Source: Rosistilla oblonga
GTDB lineage: Bacteria > Planctomycetota > Planctomycetia > Pirellulales > Pirellulaceae
Direction: 5' to 3'
Length of the DNA: 64,000 nucleotides
Assembly (NCBI RefSeq): GCF_007751715.1
Contig: NZ_CP036292.1
Location: 1,674,001-1,738,000 of the forward strand
This document shows positions 43,294 to 54,200 of this stretch, piece after piece; position 1 is the stretch's first letter; the number at the start of each line of letters is the position of its first letter. The translations under genes were made by a program, and so were the position numbers. The notes under the pieces were generated by a model. That model saw only the letters and a list, made by a program, of their open reading frames with translations. It was not told the origin of the DNA and ran no database searches.

Positions 43294-44841
43294 TTATCCT
43301 GTTGCGTTGGCGTCCGGCGACGCGGCGGCGCCTGGATGTTGTTGGTCGATGTGCAGCAGTTCGCGATTCAAAATCTCCAACAGCGTTTGTAGGAAGACGA
43401 CGATCATCGGGCCCATCAAGATTCCAATCGGTCCAAAGACTTGCACGCCCCCCAATACGCTCAACAGCGCCAACAGCGGATGCAGGTTCGATTGCCCTTT
43501 CAGGACCAGCGGTTTGATGATGTTGTCGACCATCGAAACGACGACCATCCCGTAGATTCCAAGCCCGATCGCCGCGGGCAGGTTGTCTTGCACAAACGCC
43601 AACCACAGACAGCATGGCACCCAAACTGAAGCCGCTCCTAAGAACGGGATCAGCGCCATGAACGAGGTCAGTAGGAACAGCAGTACGATCGATTCGATCC
43701 CCGCGAAGTAATAACCGATCGTCGCCAACACGCCTTGGGCCAGAGCGCTTAAGAAGGTCGCCAACACCACGGCTCGGCTGACCTTATCGAATTCGATCAG
43801 CAGTTCTTTTTCATACCGATCGTCCAGCGGCGACAGCGCCATGATCGTCTTGGTCATCCCCGGTCCGTCGAGCAGGAAGAAGTAGATCGAGATCGTTAGG
43901 ATCATCAATCCAAACAGGGCTTTGGCGGCGAAAACCGCGGTCGCTTGCGTCACCGAAACGACGCGAGGTTGGATGAAATGGAACACCTCGCGAATCCAAG
44001 TCTCCCGTTTTTCCGGCGTCGGATTAACCGCCTGCCGGATTGGCCCCAGGAACGGGCCGCCGGAGATCGTGTTCTTGAACTTGCCATAGTCGCGAGTGAT
44101 CGAGGCGACCGCCATGTGGAAGCGATTGGCCGGGAGCAGTTCGTCCATTTCGTCAGCCGTCGGATCGGTCTCGTCGGTCGCTTCGCCCACCTCGACGGTA
44201 GGCTCCACGTTTGTCGCATCGAGGCTGGCAACCGCTTCGGCAAGGTACGTATTCAGTTCGTCGATATCGGTGGAGACTTGTTCAAAGTACGCCGCGTGGA
44301 TGCCTCCGTCGCGATTGACAAGCGCTTGTTCCAGAGTGCCAAATTCGTTCCTCAACTGAGCTAACTGTTTCTCTACTTGAACATGTTCGCGCTGCAGATC
44401 GAACATCTGGTTCACTTGCATCAGACGATCGTCGACAGCTTCCAGCTCGGTCGCGCAGGGCAACTCAAGCCCCACGGCTTTCAAGCTGCGAGCGATCGCC
44501 AAGTCGATGCTCCCCAGATTGATCTCGGTAACGATCCGCGTCGCCTGGACACTCGCCATTCCCAACAGAATGCAACCGGGCAGCAGCACGATCAACAGGA
44601 CCGTGGCAGTGGTTAGCGTGGCAGCGGTGTGGCCACGGCCGGGAAAACGTTTGCTGTACCAGTCGTGCAGTGGATGGAACAGTACGACCAATAGCGCCGC
44701 GAGGAACAGCGGGATGAAGAAGTTGATCATCACGCGGTAGAACAGCAGGCTTGTCACCAGGATCACCACGATCAAGACCGCAATCGAAATGAATCGATAC
44801 ATACCAAATCGCGGCAAGTCGGCGTTTTCGGAATCGGTCAT
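43294..44841 (-). CDS. AI-2E family transporter with large extracytoplasmic insertion
   Basis: A 515-residue membrane protein; family members are usually about 350. N-terminal helices (ISIAVLIVVILVTSLLFYRVM; IPLFLAALLVVLFHPL) and the C-terminal block (AIGLGIYGMVVVSMVDNIIKPLVLKG, then GVQVFGPIGILMGPMI) are typical. Between helices 3 and 4 lies an extra ~170-residue soluble stretch with a coiled-coil part (about residues 120-170) and an acidic part (TDETDPTADEMDELL). Members export autoinducer-2 or act as Na+/H+ antiporters. The ATG at 44841 is fixed by family alignment. It is divergent from the flippase-like gene. Confidence 0.85.
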   Translation of the reverse strand: MTDSENADLPRFGMYRFISIAVLIVVILVTSLLFYRVMINFFIPLFLAALLVVLFHPLHDWYSKRFPGRGHTAATLTTATVLLIVLLPGCILLGMASVQATRIVTEINLGSIDLAIARSLKAVGLELPCATELEAVDDRLMQVNQMFDLQREHVQVEKQLAQLRNEFGTLEQALVNRDGGIHAAYFEQVSTDIDELNTYLAEAVASLDATNVEPTVEVGEATDETDPTADEMDELLPANRFHMAVASITRDYGKFKNTISGGPFLGPIRQAVNPTPEKRETWIREVFHFIQPRVVSVTQATAVFAAKALFGLMILTISIYFFLLDGPGMTKTIMALSPLDDRYEKELLIEFDKVSRAVVLATFLSALAQGVLATIGYYFAGIESIVLLFLLTSFMALIPFLGAASVWVPCCLWLAFVQDNLPAAIGLGIYGMVVVSMVDNIIKPLVLKGQSNLHPLLALLSVLGGVQVFGPIGILMGPMIVVFLQTLLEILNRELLHIDQQHPGAAASPDANATG

Positions 44842-44937
44842 GGTTCGGTCGTCTTCAGTTAAAGATGATGAATCGAGTAGACTGGAATTGTCCCGTTTTA
44901 CCCGCCGCATGCAACGCACTGACAGATTGATTCGCTT

Positions 44938-46065
44938 GTGAAATCCAAAAACGCCGCCGGTTCTCGGCCCCGTCCCTCTCGAAAAACGGTGCTGTTGCGA
45001 ATCGCAAAGTTCGCCATCGCGCTGGCGGTTGTCGTCGGGCTGACGCACACAATTCGATCGGCCGCCGGCGAATTGGCGGAACATCGAGATCGTATTCGCG
45101 GTGAAATCGCCGATCTTGACCAGCAACTGCAAAGCGCGACCGATCCCGCCGCGCGGGCCGATCTGCAAGCGCGGCGCGAGCGCTGGGTATCACAGCAGCC
45201 GCGTCTGGCGGCGATCGATTGGTGGCGAGTCGCCGCCGCTGCGGCTGTCTATTTGGCCAGCCTGTTTCCCGCAGCACTCTTCTTTCATCAAGTGCTCTGC
45301 CATATGAAGCAACGTCCGCGACTGGGCGATGCCGTCCGCGCCCATATCCTCGGCCACATGGGCAAATACGTTCCGGGCAAAGCGATGGTTGTCGTGTTGC
45401 GGACCGGCGCGATCGCGGGGCCTAACGTCCGCGCTGGCGTTGCGGTGGTCGCCGCGTTTATCGAGACGCTGTTGATGATGGCTGTCGGCGGGACGGTCGC
45501 GGGAGTCTTTGTCGTCTGTCTGCGGATGCCGACCGGAATCACGTTGTTGGCGATCGGTCTGGCGGCGTGCGCCGCGGTCCCGACATTGCCTTCGCTGTTC
45601 CGGTTTGTCGTTCGCAAGATCTCCGAATCGCGATTCGGCAGCGACAAGGGGCTCGACGACGCAGGGATCGACTGGCGTTTGATCGGATGCGGCTGGGGGT
45701 GGATGCTGTTGATGTGGACCGCGATCGGATGGTCCTTCGCACTGCTGATCCAAGCGACGCCCGGCGCGATGGTCGACGCCTTCACCTGGCAGGATTACAT
45801 GCTTGCCACTGCAGCGATCGCACTGGCGATGGTCGCCGGATTTATCTCGCTGCTGCCCGGTGGAGCGGGAGTCCGAGAGCTGGTTCTTTCAACTCTGCTG
45901 GCTCCCCGCTTTGGACTGGTCCCCGCCCTGGTCGCTGCGATCCTGGCCAGGCTTGTTTTCCTGGCGGTCGAAGTCGGCATCGGGGGCCTGTTGTGGACCA
46001 CTCGCCGGCGGACTACGCCAGGCGATCGGTCGCGATGTGATACTGAGGATCTTCCGACAGGTTGA
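44938..46065 (+). CDS. Lysylphosphatidylglycerol synthase TM-domain family protein
   Basis: A 375-residue polytopic protein of the UPF0104/AglD family. An N-terminal helix and a charged coiled-coil-like loop (residues 50-90) are followed by the domain core: [24 protein letters not shown], then [17 protein letters not shown], which are the most conserved sites. Members flip or transfer lipid-linked sugars or lysyl groups. There is no lysyltransferase domain here, so a flippase or glycosyl-carrier role is more likely. The start is GTG 44938. Its last 53 bases overlap the 3' end of the SulP gene on the other strand. Confidence 0.85.
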   Translation: MKSKNAAGSRPRPSRKTVLLRIAKFAIALAVVVGLTHTIRSAAGELAEHRDRIRGEIADLDQQLQSATDPAARADLQARRERWVSQQPRLAAIDWWRVAAAAAVYLASLFPAALFFHQVLCHMKQRPRLGDAVRAHILGHMGKYVPGKAMVVVLRTGAIAGPNVRAGVAVVAAFIETLLMMAVGGTVAGVFVVCLRMPTGITLLAIGLAACAAVPTLPSLFRFVVRKISESRFGSDKGLDDAGIDWRLIGCGWGWMLLMWTAIGWSFALLIQATPGAMVDAFTWQDYMLATAAIALAMVAGFISLLPGGAGVRELVLSTLLAPRFGLVPALVAAILARLVFLAVEVGIGGLLWTTRRRTTPGDRSRCDTEDLPTG

Positions 46066-47752
46066 TCTCGACAAGATCCCCCGCCTTGTCCAACAGCGTC
46101 CGGCATTCGCTGCTCAAGTGCGTCAGATGCAAGCGTTTTCCGCAGCTTTCGTACTTTTCCGCCAGCGTGTTGATCGCTTCGAGACCCGATTGATCGTAGA
46201 CCCGCGTGAAGTAGAAATCGATCACGACATCTTCGGGATCGTTGGCGACGTCGAACAGATCTTTGAACGACGAGACCGAAGCAAAGAACAGCGGGCCGTG
46301 CAATTGATAGATCTTGCTACCCTGTTCGTTGAGGCTGACTTCGGCCCCCAGGTGAGTCGCGTGTTGCCAGGCGAAGACCAGTGCCGAAACGATCACGCCC
46401 AGGATTACCGCCGATGCCAGATCGTGCATAAAGACGGTGTAAGCCGAGACCAAGATCATCACAAACACGTCGCTTCGTGGCATCCGGCGGACCATCTTCA
46501 GCGACGCCCATTCGAACGTTCCGATCACGACCATAAACATCACGCCGACCAGAGCGGCCATCGGGATCTGTTCGATCAACGGAGCCAGGAACAAGACGAA
46601 CAACAGCAGGCAGACCGCCGCGGTGATTCCCGACAGCCGGCCGCGGCCGCCGGAGTTAACGTTGATCAACGATTGGCCGATCATCGCACAACCACCCATT
46701 CCGCCGAACAGGCCACAGACCATGTTGGCAGCTCCCTGGCCGATGCATTCACGATTTCCCTGACCTCGTGTTTCGGTGATCTCGTCGATCAAGGTCAGCG
46801 TCATCAGCGATTCGATCAGCCCCACGCCGCACAATACGACGGCGAACGGCAGGATGATTCGCAGCGTTTCGAAGTTCATCGGGACCATTTCGTATTCCAT
46901 GAAGAACAGCCGCGGCAGGCCACCGCTGATCCCCGATTCTTCGGTTGCCGCTTCGCCAACAACCGTTGGGTCGATCGACACCGCTGTGGTCGCGGCGACG
47001 GCTTCGTCGGCGGCAGCAAAGCGGACGTTGTGCACCACGGGCATCGTCGAATCCAGTGCCATCGCGTCCGCTTTGGCTTCGGCGATCGCGGCAGCTTGTG
47101 TATTGGTTCGCAACATGTCACCGACCGTTGCCAACATATTTCCCTCGGTGTCGGCCGAGCGATTGATCGCGATCGACAACAGCGTTACCGTCAAGATCGC
47201 AACCAGCGACGCGGGAACCGCGCGGGTCAAGCGAGGCAACAACCAGATGATGCCCATCGTCAATGCGACCAACGCCAACATGACTCCCAAGCGTGGCCCG
47301 TTCAGATAAACCAAGTCGCCCGCGGGAGAGAGTGTTTTGAAGCTGCCCAGTTGAGCCAAGCCGATCACGATCGCTAGACCGTTCACAAAACCGAGCATCA
47401 CCGAATGGGGCACCATCCGAATCAGCTTGCCCAAGCGGCCGATGCCGATCGCGATCTGAAGCAGTCCGCAAAGGATCACGGTTGGGAACAGATATTCGAC
47501 GCCATATTGGGCGACCAACGCGACCACCACGACAGCCATCGCACCGGTTGCACCGGAGATCATCCCCGGACGGCCGCCAAATGCAGCGGTGATCAGACCG
47601 ATGAAAAATGCGGAATAGAGTCCGATCAGCGGCGAGACGCCTGCGACAAATGCAAACGCAATCGCTTCGGGAACCAAGGCCAACGCGACGGTGACGCCCG
47701 ACAGGACATCGTTTTTGATAGAACTGGATTGGCGAGCAAAGAAATTGAGCAT
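46013..47752 (-). CDS. SulP family anion transporter with STAS domain
   Basis: A 579-residue inner-membrane transporter for sulfate, bicarbonate or a similar anion. The N-terminus [28 protein letters not shown] is the SulP signature helix, and [26 protein letters not shown] is the second conserved site. The C-terminal ~110 residues form a STAS domain ([33 protein letters not shown]). About 80 extra residues are inserted between helices in the middle (around [11 protein letters not shown] to TEESGISG). ATG 47752 is chosen; the frame extends upstream without support. Confidence 0.9.
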   Translation of the reverse strand: MLNFFARQSSSIKNDVLSGVTVALALVPEAIAFAFVAGVSPLIGLYSAFFIGLITAAFGGRPGMISGATGAMAVVVVALVAQYGVEYLFPTVILCGLLQIAIGIGRLGKLIRMVPHSVMLGFVNGLAIVIGLAQLGSFKTLSPAGDLVYLNGPRLGVMLALVALTMGIIWLLPRLTRAVPASLVAILTVTLLSIAINRSADTEGNMLATVGDMLRTNTQAAAIAEAKADAMALDSTMPVVHNVRFAAADEAVAATTAVSIDPTVVGEAATEESGISGGLPRLFFMEYEMVPMNFETLRIILPFAVVLCGVGLIESLMTLTLIDEITETRGQGNRECIGQGAANMVCGLFGGMGGCAMIGQSLINVNSGGRGRLSGITAAVCLLLFVLFLAPLIEQIPMAALVGVMFMVVIGTFEWASLKMVRRMPRSDVFVMILVSAYTVFMHDLASAVILGVIVSALVFAWQHATHLGAEVSLNEQGSKIYQLHGPLFFASVSSFKDLFDVANDPEDVVIDFYFTRVYDQSGLEAINTLAEKYESCGKRLHLTHLSSECRTLLDKAGDLVEINLSEDPQYHIATDRLA

Positions 47753-48219
47753 TTCAAATCCAAATAGGGATCGCCAAGGGTCGATTGGTTGACATTCAGC
47801 AAGGTGCTGCAAATGCACCCAACGTCGACCATCCGCGATCAAAAAAACAAGAGTACAGGGCATCGCTGCGGTAGAACCGCCGATGCGCCGAGCCGGCAAG
47901 CCACGAGAGGCTGCGGCGAAGGATCCACCCGAGACGATGGAGAGACTGAAATATAGATCGACATTAAATCGGGTCAACCGAGCTTTTGGGGGCCAGCAGT
48001 GGTGGGGATCTGCCCCTTGGCCGATGCCCCCGCCGACTCGGGCAACGGCGTGTCCAGACGTTCCGTTAACGGGGGTTCAAGGTGCGATGTCTGCCTTTAG
48101 CGTGCGTGGCAGTGGTTCTCCGGGATTGCTTGCGGACTTGTGAAAAATCAAAATTTAGCGAACCTTTTTCCCGTTGGGGCCGCATTGATTCGATACCCCT
48201 TTCCTCATACGATCGACGC
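47753..48219. other. Divergent promoter region between SulP and the Bat operon
   Basis: About 470 bases. No MoxR-type ATPase, the usual first gene of a Bat operon, is present here or overlapping. The frame of the DUF58 gene is open back to 48082, but those residues are not conserved-looking. Confidence 0.55.
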
Positions 48220-49185
48220 ATGTTACCTCGAGAGATCATCCGCCGAGTCCGCGAAATCCAAGTCCAAACCGGGCGTCAGGTCGCCGATGTGCTGGCCGGA
48301 CAATACGTCTCGGTCTTCAAAGGACGCGGCATCGAATTCGACGAAGTCCGCCCTTATGTCCCCGGCGACGATGTCCGCACAATCGACTGGAACGTGACAG
48401 CTCGAACGGGCGAACCGTTCGTCAAACGGTATGTCGAAGAGCGCCAGCTGACGTTGATGGTGATGGCCGATGTCTCGGCCTCCCAGGACTTTGGATCGGC
48501 CACCCGGTCGAAGCGCGAAGCGACAGCGGAACTGGCCGCGCTGTTGGCTTTTTCGGCGACGCGAAACGATGACAAGGTCGGGCTCGCTCTTTTCCACGGC
48601 GGGATCGACCAATATATTCCGCCCCGCAAGGGCCAGAAACATTCATTGCGAGTCGTCCGCGAAGTCCTTGCCCACGGCAACGTCGAAACGAAATCGGGGA
48701 CCACGCCTGCCAAGCGGCCTCGTCGTTGGTTGCCCTTCGGTCGACGTCGGGCTTGGCTTCGAACGGGTCGGCAAGCGACCGATGTCGGCGGCGCGATGGA
48801 GTTCTTGATGTCGGTGACGTCGCGAAAAACTGTCTGCTTTGTGATCAGCGACTTCCTGGACGACGGCTATTTAAAAGCGATGCAGAGTGCCAACCGAAAG
48901 CACGACGTGATCGCCGTGCTGATCACCGATCCGAAGGAGCGAGAGATTCCTAACGTCGGCATGGTCAACGTCGCCGATCCCGAAACGGGCCGCGTCCAGC
49001 GGTACGATACCGGATCGATCGCCTTCCGCGATCACGTCGCCGCCGCGTCCGAAGATCGAATCGATCAACTGCGCCGTTCATTCGGTAGCTCCGGCATCGA
49101 CTTCATCCACATCGACGCTTCGAAGAGCGTGGTCGATCCCTTGGTGCGGTTCTTTCGTATGCGTTCTCGGAGGATGCATCGTTGA
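48220..49185 (+). CDS. DUF58 domain protein of the Bat operon
   Basis: A 321-residue cytoplasmic protein. RQVADVLAGQYVSVFKGRGIEFDEVRPYVPGDDVRTIDWNVTARTG is the DUF58 signature, followed by KRYVEERQLTLMVMADVSAS (a vWA-like strand with an Asp-x-Ser-x-Ser site) and TVCFVISDFLDDGYL. DUF58 proteins act with MoxR AAA+ ATPases and vWA membrane proteins, probably in assembly of periplasmic or membrane complexes. Its stop overlaps the TTG start of the next gene by 4 bases. ATG 48220 is used. Confidence 0.92.
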   Translation: MLPREIIRRVREIQVQTGRQVADVLAGQYVSVFKGRGIEFDEVRPYVPGDDVRTIDWNVTARTGEPFVKRYVEERQLTLMVMADVSASQDFGSATRSKREATAELAALLAFSATRNDDKVGLALFHGGIDQYIPPRKGQKHSLRVVREVLAHGNVETKSGTTPAKRPRRWLPFGRRRAWLRTGRQATDVGGAMEFLMSVTSRKTVCFVISDFLDDGYLKAMQSANRKHDVIAVLITDPKEREIPNVGMVNVADPETGRVQRYDTGSIAFRDHVAAASEDRIDQLRRSFGSSGIDFIHIDASKSVVDPLVRFFRMRSRRMHR

Positions 49186-50237
49186 ATCGAATTACGTTTT
49201 TAATAGCGCTCGTCGCATTGATCGCCATCGGTTCGCTCACGCCCCGCAGCGGCTGGGCTCAACCGATCGAAAAGGTCAGCCAGTCGGGGCCGGTCTCGGT
49301 CGCGATCTCGTTGGATCCGCCGGAGCCTTTGATCGGTGATCCGGTCACGCTGCGGATCGAGGTCCAGGCGGAACAGGATGTCGAAGTCCTGATGCCCGAA
49401 TTTGGGGAAGCATTGGACCGCTTTGCGATCGTCGATTTTGTCCCTCGCGAAGCGATTGACGATGCGGGCAAAACCGTCCTGTCGCAGCAATACCGGCTGC
49501 AACCCGCCGGTTCGGGTAAACAAGCGATCCCGCCGATCTTGATCGAATACGTCGACAATCGCCCCGACCAACGGCAAGCTCCCGAAGGCTACGACGCTTA
49601 CGAAATCTTGACCGACGCGATCCCCTTCACGGTGCAATCGGTCCTTCCCGACGACGTCGCCGCCGACCTGAACCCGCCGCTGGGGCGACTCGAACCGCGT
49701 CAGCCCCCTGCGCCGGCTCGCTGGCCGTGGGTGCTGGCACTGGTCGCCGTCTGCGCCGCCGCCTCGCCATTTGCTTGGCGAGCGTATACCGATTGGCAGC
49801 GCCGTCGCCGCCGCAAGAGCGCCTACGAAGTCGCGCGATGGCGGCTGGATCAACTGCTTCGCCAGCCCCGCATCTCGGCCGATGAGATCGATACGTTTTA
49901 TGTCGACCTGTCGAATCTGGTCCGCCATTATTTGGAGGACCGGTTTGAACTGCGGGCTCCCGAACTGACGACCGAAGAGTTTTTGAACTCCTTGCAAGCC
50001 TCACCCGATATGACCCGCGATCACCAATCGCTGTTGCGCGAGTTCCTCCGCCAAGCCGATCTTGTCAAGTTCGCCGGCGCGGTGCCAAGCGATGCCGACA
50101 TCGGGCGCAGCATCGACGCAGCCAGCCAGTTCTTGGAAGAGACTCGCGAGAACGCGCCGCTGATGGAGTTCGATCAGGACGAACCACAGCACAGCGAATC
50201 GCAGACACCTGCGGCGACGGAGGTGCGGAATGTCTGA
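49182..50237 (+). CDS. BatD-like membrane protein
   Basis: A 351-residue protein with signal peptide (cleavage near GWA-QP) and a start at TTG 49182 overlapping the DUF58 stop. An Ig-like strand module (VAISLDPPEPLIGDPVTLRIEVQA, typical of BatD/DUF7939) is followed by a transmembrane helix (WPWVLALVAVCAAASPFAWRAY, about 181-202). A cytoplasmic helical domain with YEVARWRLDQLLRQP...FYVDLSNLVRHYLEDRF resembles DUF4381. It therefore looks like a BatD periplasmic part joined to a DUF4381-like tail. It overlaps batA by 8 bases. Confidence 0.85.
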   Translation: MNRITFLIALVALIAIGSLTPRSGWAQPIEKVSQSGPVSVAISLDPPEPLIGDPVTLRIEVQAEQDVEVLMPEFGEALDRFAIVDFVPREAIDDAGKTVLSQQYRLQPAGSGKQAIPPILIEYVDNRPDQRQAPEGYDAYEILTDAIPFTVQSVLPDDVAADLNPPLGRLEPRQPPAPARWPWVLALVAVCAAASPFAWRAYTDWQRRRRRKSAYEVARWRLDQLLRQPRISADEIDTFYVDLSNLVRHYLEDRFELRAPELTTEEFLNSLQASPDMTRDHQSLLREFLRQADLVKFAGAVPSDADIGRSIDAASQFLEETRENAPLMEFDQDEPQHSESQTPAATEVRNV

Positions 50238-51258
50238 GATCGAATTCCGCGATCCGTGGTTGTTGCTGCTGTCGCTACTGGCTCCGCTGGTCTTTGTCTG
50301 GGCCTCGCGGCGACCGTCGATGCTTGTCTATTCGTCGTTGGCGATCCTCGATCAGGGGCCGCGCAGCGTGCGCGTGCGCCTGGCCAAGCTGCCTGCGTTG
50401 CTGATGGCACTCACGTTGATCGCCCTCTCGATCGCGATCGCTGGTCCACGGACGCCCGATGCCGAAACGCGGATCAGCCGCGAAGGGGTCGCGATCATGA
50501 TGGTCGTCGATCATTCCAGTTCGATGAACGCCCGCGATCTGGTCAAAGACGATCAAAGCGTCGACCGATTGCAGGTCGTCAAACAAGTCTTCCGCCAGTT
50601 TGTGCTGGGAGAAGAGGGGACCGCCGGGAAGGGACGCCCCGACGATGCGATCGGGCTGATCGCGTTTGCTGGTTACGCCGACAGCCTCTGCCCGCTGACG
50701 CTGGACCATGGCAACCTCGTGGCGATGTTGGACGATTTGGAACTGGTTCGCCGCGAGGATGAAGATGGAACAGCGATCGGCGACGGGCTGGCACTGGCTG
50801 TCGAACGACTGCGGCGGAGCGAGGCGAAGTCGCGGATCGTGATCCTGTTGACCGACGGCGTCAACAACGCCGGAGCGATCGTACCGAAAGAGGCGGCTGA
50901 GGTCGCGGCGGCCAATAATATCAAGGTCTACAGTATCGGAGCGGGGACCAACGGGCTGGCCCCGATCCCGATGCAGGATCCGTTTGGGCGGATGCGTTTG
51001 GTTCGCGCCGAGGTCGAGATCGATGAAGAGACGTTGACCGAGATCGCCGACGTCACCGGCGGTCAATATTTTCGAGCTGTCGACATCGACGCGCTCGGCG
51101 AGATCTACGGGCAGATCGATCGCTTGGAACGGACCAAGGTGACGGAGTTTCGTTATCTGCAGTACACCGAACATTATGGCACCTTCGCTCTGCTGGGGCT
51201 GTGCCTGATGGGAGCTGCGGTTGTGTTGGGATCGACGGTCTTTAGGACGCTGCCGTGA
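50230..51258 (+). CDS. batA: BatA-like vWA membrane protein
   Basis: A 342-residue protein with the Bat plan: a short N-terminal helix (LLLLSLLAPLVFVWA), a second helix (about 55-72), a vWA domain with an intact MIDAS (DHSSSM, D94/S96/S98; later the threonine in DGTAIGDGL and DGVNNAG), and a C-terminal helix (FALLGLCLMGAAVVLGS). vWA domains bind ligands through a metal ion. A strong SD (GGAGGTG) lies 4 bases before ATG 50230, inside the upstream gene. The stop overlaps the next ATG by one base (TGATG). Confidence 0.92.
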   Translation: MSEIEFRDPWLLLLSLLAPLVFVWASRRPSMLVYSSLAILDQGPRSVRVRLAKLPALLMALTLIALSIAIAGPRTPDAETRISREGVAIMMVVDHSSSMNARDLVKDDQSVDRLQVVKQVFRQFVLGEEGTAGKGRPDDAIGLIAFAGYADSLCPLTLDHGNLVAMLDDLELVRREDEDGTAIGDGLALAVERLRRSEAKSRIVILLTDGVNNAGAIVPKEAAEVAAANNIKVYSIGAGTNGLAPIPMQDPFGRMRLVRAEVEIDEETLTEIADVTGGQYFRAVDIDALGEIYGQIDRLERTKVTEFRYLQYTEHYGTFALLGLCLMGAAVVLGSTVFRTLP

Positions 51259-54200
51259 TGTTGTCTGATTTTCGTTTTGCCAATCCTCAGTGGTCCGCGG
51301 CGATTTGGATCGTCCTGGCCGCCGTTGCGGTCTTGTTGTGGCTGGACCAACGCCGCGGCGATGTCTTGTCGCGGATGTTGTCCCCGACGATGCAATCGCG
51401 ATTGGTCCGCCGCCCATCGCTGCTGCGACGCTGGGCCAGTATCGGTTGCTTGGGACTGGCGGGTTTAAGCGTCGTCGTCGCATTGATGCGGCCGCAGTGG
51501 GGGCTGCATTATGTCGAGACGCCGCGCGTCGGCGCTCAGGTGATGGTCTGCTTGGACGTCAGCAAGTCGATGCTCGCCGAAGACACCGCGCCGAACCGTT
51601 TGGAACGCGCCAAAGCGGAACTCGCCGACCTGCTGACCTATCTCGATGGCGACCAAGTTGGTCTGATCGCTTTTGCCGGCCGAGCCAGCGTGTTGTGTCC
51701 GCTCACCCCCGACTTCGGCTTCTTTAAGTTGATCCTCGAAGGGGCAGGCCCCAACAGCGTTGGACGGGGCGGAACGCGGCTGGAAGAGCCGATCCGCAAA
51801 GCGATCGAAGGCTTCCGCAGCGAAAGCGATGTCTCCCGTTTGCTGGTCCTGATCACCGATGGCGAAGACCACGATTCGCATCCGTTGGACGCTGCGAAAG
51901 CGGCCGCCGAGCGTGGCATCAAGATTTTGGCGATCGGTCTGGGGGACGAATCGGGGAGCGAGATCCGCATCACCGATCCGAAAACCGGTGTCCAGGAGAC
52001 GGTCCGCGATGCCAACGGCGATACCGTTGTCACGCGTCTCGACGGCCAGACGCTCCGCGACATGGCGCTTGCGACGCAGGGAGCCTACATTCCCGCTGGG
52101 ACTGGCGTTTTGAACCTGCAATCGATCTACGACGCCCACATCGCGCCGCTGGTCCGCGGGCAATTGGACGACCGCGGCCGCGCCGTCCGCAACGAAGCTT
52201 TCCAGTGGGCGCTGCTGTCGGCGCTCATCTTCCTGCTGGCCGGAACGGTCTTGGCCGGCGGATCGGCTGCCGCATCGCAAACGCTCGATCTCCCTTCGCT
52301 TCCGGCCGGTCAGAAGGCCGCCGCCGCGATCGCACTGCTGGTCGTCGGTACCTGCATGGCGGTCCCCGCTGCGGCAGCCGAGGATACTCAATCCGCGGAC
52401 GATCAAGCCGTCGCCGCGCAGCCGTCGACCGACGACTCCGCGGTTGCAGCCGTTGAGGCGAGTTCGGATTCCGATGGCGAGGCGGAGGATTCGTTGGAGG
52501 ATCGCGATCCGCGTTCGCTCTACAACGAAGGGATCGAAAAGATCAAAAGCGACTTCGACGGGGCTGAGCGTCTGTTAGTCGCGGCCCGCCGCGGCGCGGG
52601 GATCGACGGCGAGCTGCGGTTTCGCGCAACGTACAACATGGGCTGGGTCGAGATCGGCCGCGCCGATGAACTGCTGGAAGAGAAGCCTGCCGAATCGCTG
52701 CGGCATCTTGAATCGGCGGCCGATTGGTTTCGGATGGCGATCGGTTTGCGCGACGACGACATGCAGGCCCGGCATAATCTGGAAGTGGTTCTGCGACGGA
52801 TCTTGGAGCTGCGTGACAGCCTGGCCAATCAGGACGATCGCGACGTGACACAGCGGATCGACGCGCTGATCGAAGCCCAGCGCGCGGTGGTTGGCAGCGC
52901 TGTCGCCTTGGTCCAGCGGGTCTCCGCAATCGACGATCCCAACGCGACCGATGCGTTTCGCAACGAGTTCCGGCAACTGGCGGTGGAGCAGCGAAAGCAA
53001 TTGGCCGATGCTCAATCGTTGACCGAGGTCGCGCGGGAGGAACTGGACGTGATCGACGGCAAACCGGAAGCCGATCGAACGGACGAACAGAAGCTCCGCG
53101 CGGCTCAGCTGAACAACGTCCTGCACTACGTCAATCGAGCGAACCAACGGATGGGCGGGGCTCGCAGCCAGATGCGGTTGCGCCAGGCCGAGCGGGCTTT
53201 TCGGCGATCCGCTTCGGCACTGGAAGAACTGAAACGCGCCCGCGATCAATTGCGGCAGCCTGTCGAAGTCTTGGATCAGATCTTGGCCGATGCCACAACT
53301 GCTGCGCAGGGAACTGCTCTGCTCGCCGCGGATGGCGAACGGGGATCGGCCAAGAGTCCGCTCCCCGAAGCGAGCCCCACCACGCCGGCTTGGCTGAATC
53401 AAGAATACCTTCGCGAACGGCAGCAATCGGTCAGCGAACGAACGACCGAATTGTATCAGCGCCTGAAAGCGGGAGCCGATCAGCACGCGACCGCTCCGCA
53501 AGATCAAGCCCCCGCGGCCGACGACGAAACGGCTGCCTTCATGGAATCGCTCCGCCAAGCACTGCCGTCGCTGGAAGCTGGCGATCGAGCGATGGAACAA
53601 GCGGTGAAGGATTTAGACGTTCCCGACTATCGCGCCGCCCTGGATCAACAGCGGCAGGGAATTGAAAGTTTGAGCGATGCCCGAGAGCGGTTCCTCGATC
53701 TTCGTGGACTGATCGAATTGACGTACGCGACGCAAACGCAGATCTCTGCCATGCTGGATCCCAGTGCCGGGTTGCCCGAGCCGCCGGGAGATCTGACGGA
53801 AGAACCACCAGCGTTGACCGAAGCCGATATCACTCAGCGGCAATCGCTGGTCGAACCGCTGCAAACGCGTAACAGCACGCGATTGGATCGCTTGTCGGAA
53901 TTGATCGCCAAGCAGCAACAGACACTCTCCGCCGCCGCGACCGCCGATCCGGCAACGCCGCCAGCCGACGACGCGCCCGATCCCGCCGCCGAACTGCAAC
54001 GCTTCGAACTCGCGGCCGAACTGGCTGGCAAAGCGAAAGGCGAAATGGCCAAAGTGTTGGAAACGTTGGCTAAGGTGACGGCGGAAGAAGCCGAGGTTCC
54101 GGCTGCCGAACCGAAACAGGAAGCAAAGGAAACGGAAGATCCCGCGGAGCCGAAAGAGGAACCAAAGGAAGCTGCTGAGTCAAAGGAGCCGAAGGAAACT

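Noticed and set aside
45803-47377. 524-codon plus-strand frame opposite the SulP gene
   Set aside because: Composition is dominated by Arg, Gln, Asp and His, as in other antisense frames here, and SulP on the other strand is unambiguous.
47753-48219. Search for a MoxR ATPase fragment before the DUF58 gene
   Set aside because: No Walker motifs or AAA+ words are present in any frame of this gap.
50275-51483. 402-codon minus-strand frame opposite batA
   Set aside because: Antisense to a vWA protein with intact MIDAS; it shows no recognisable domain.
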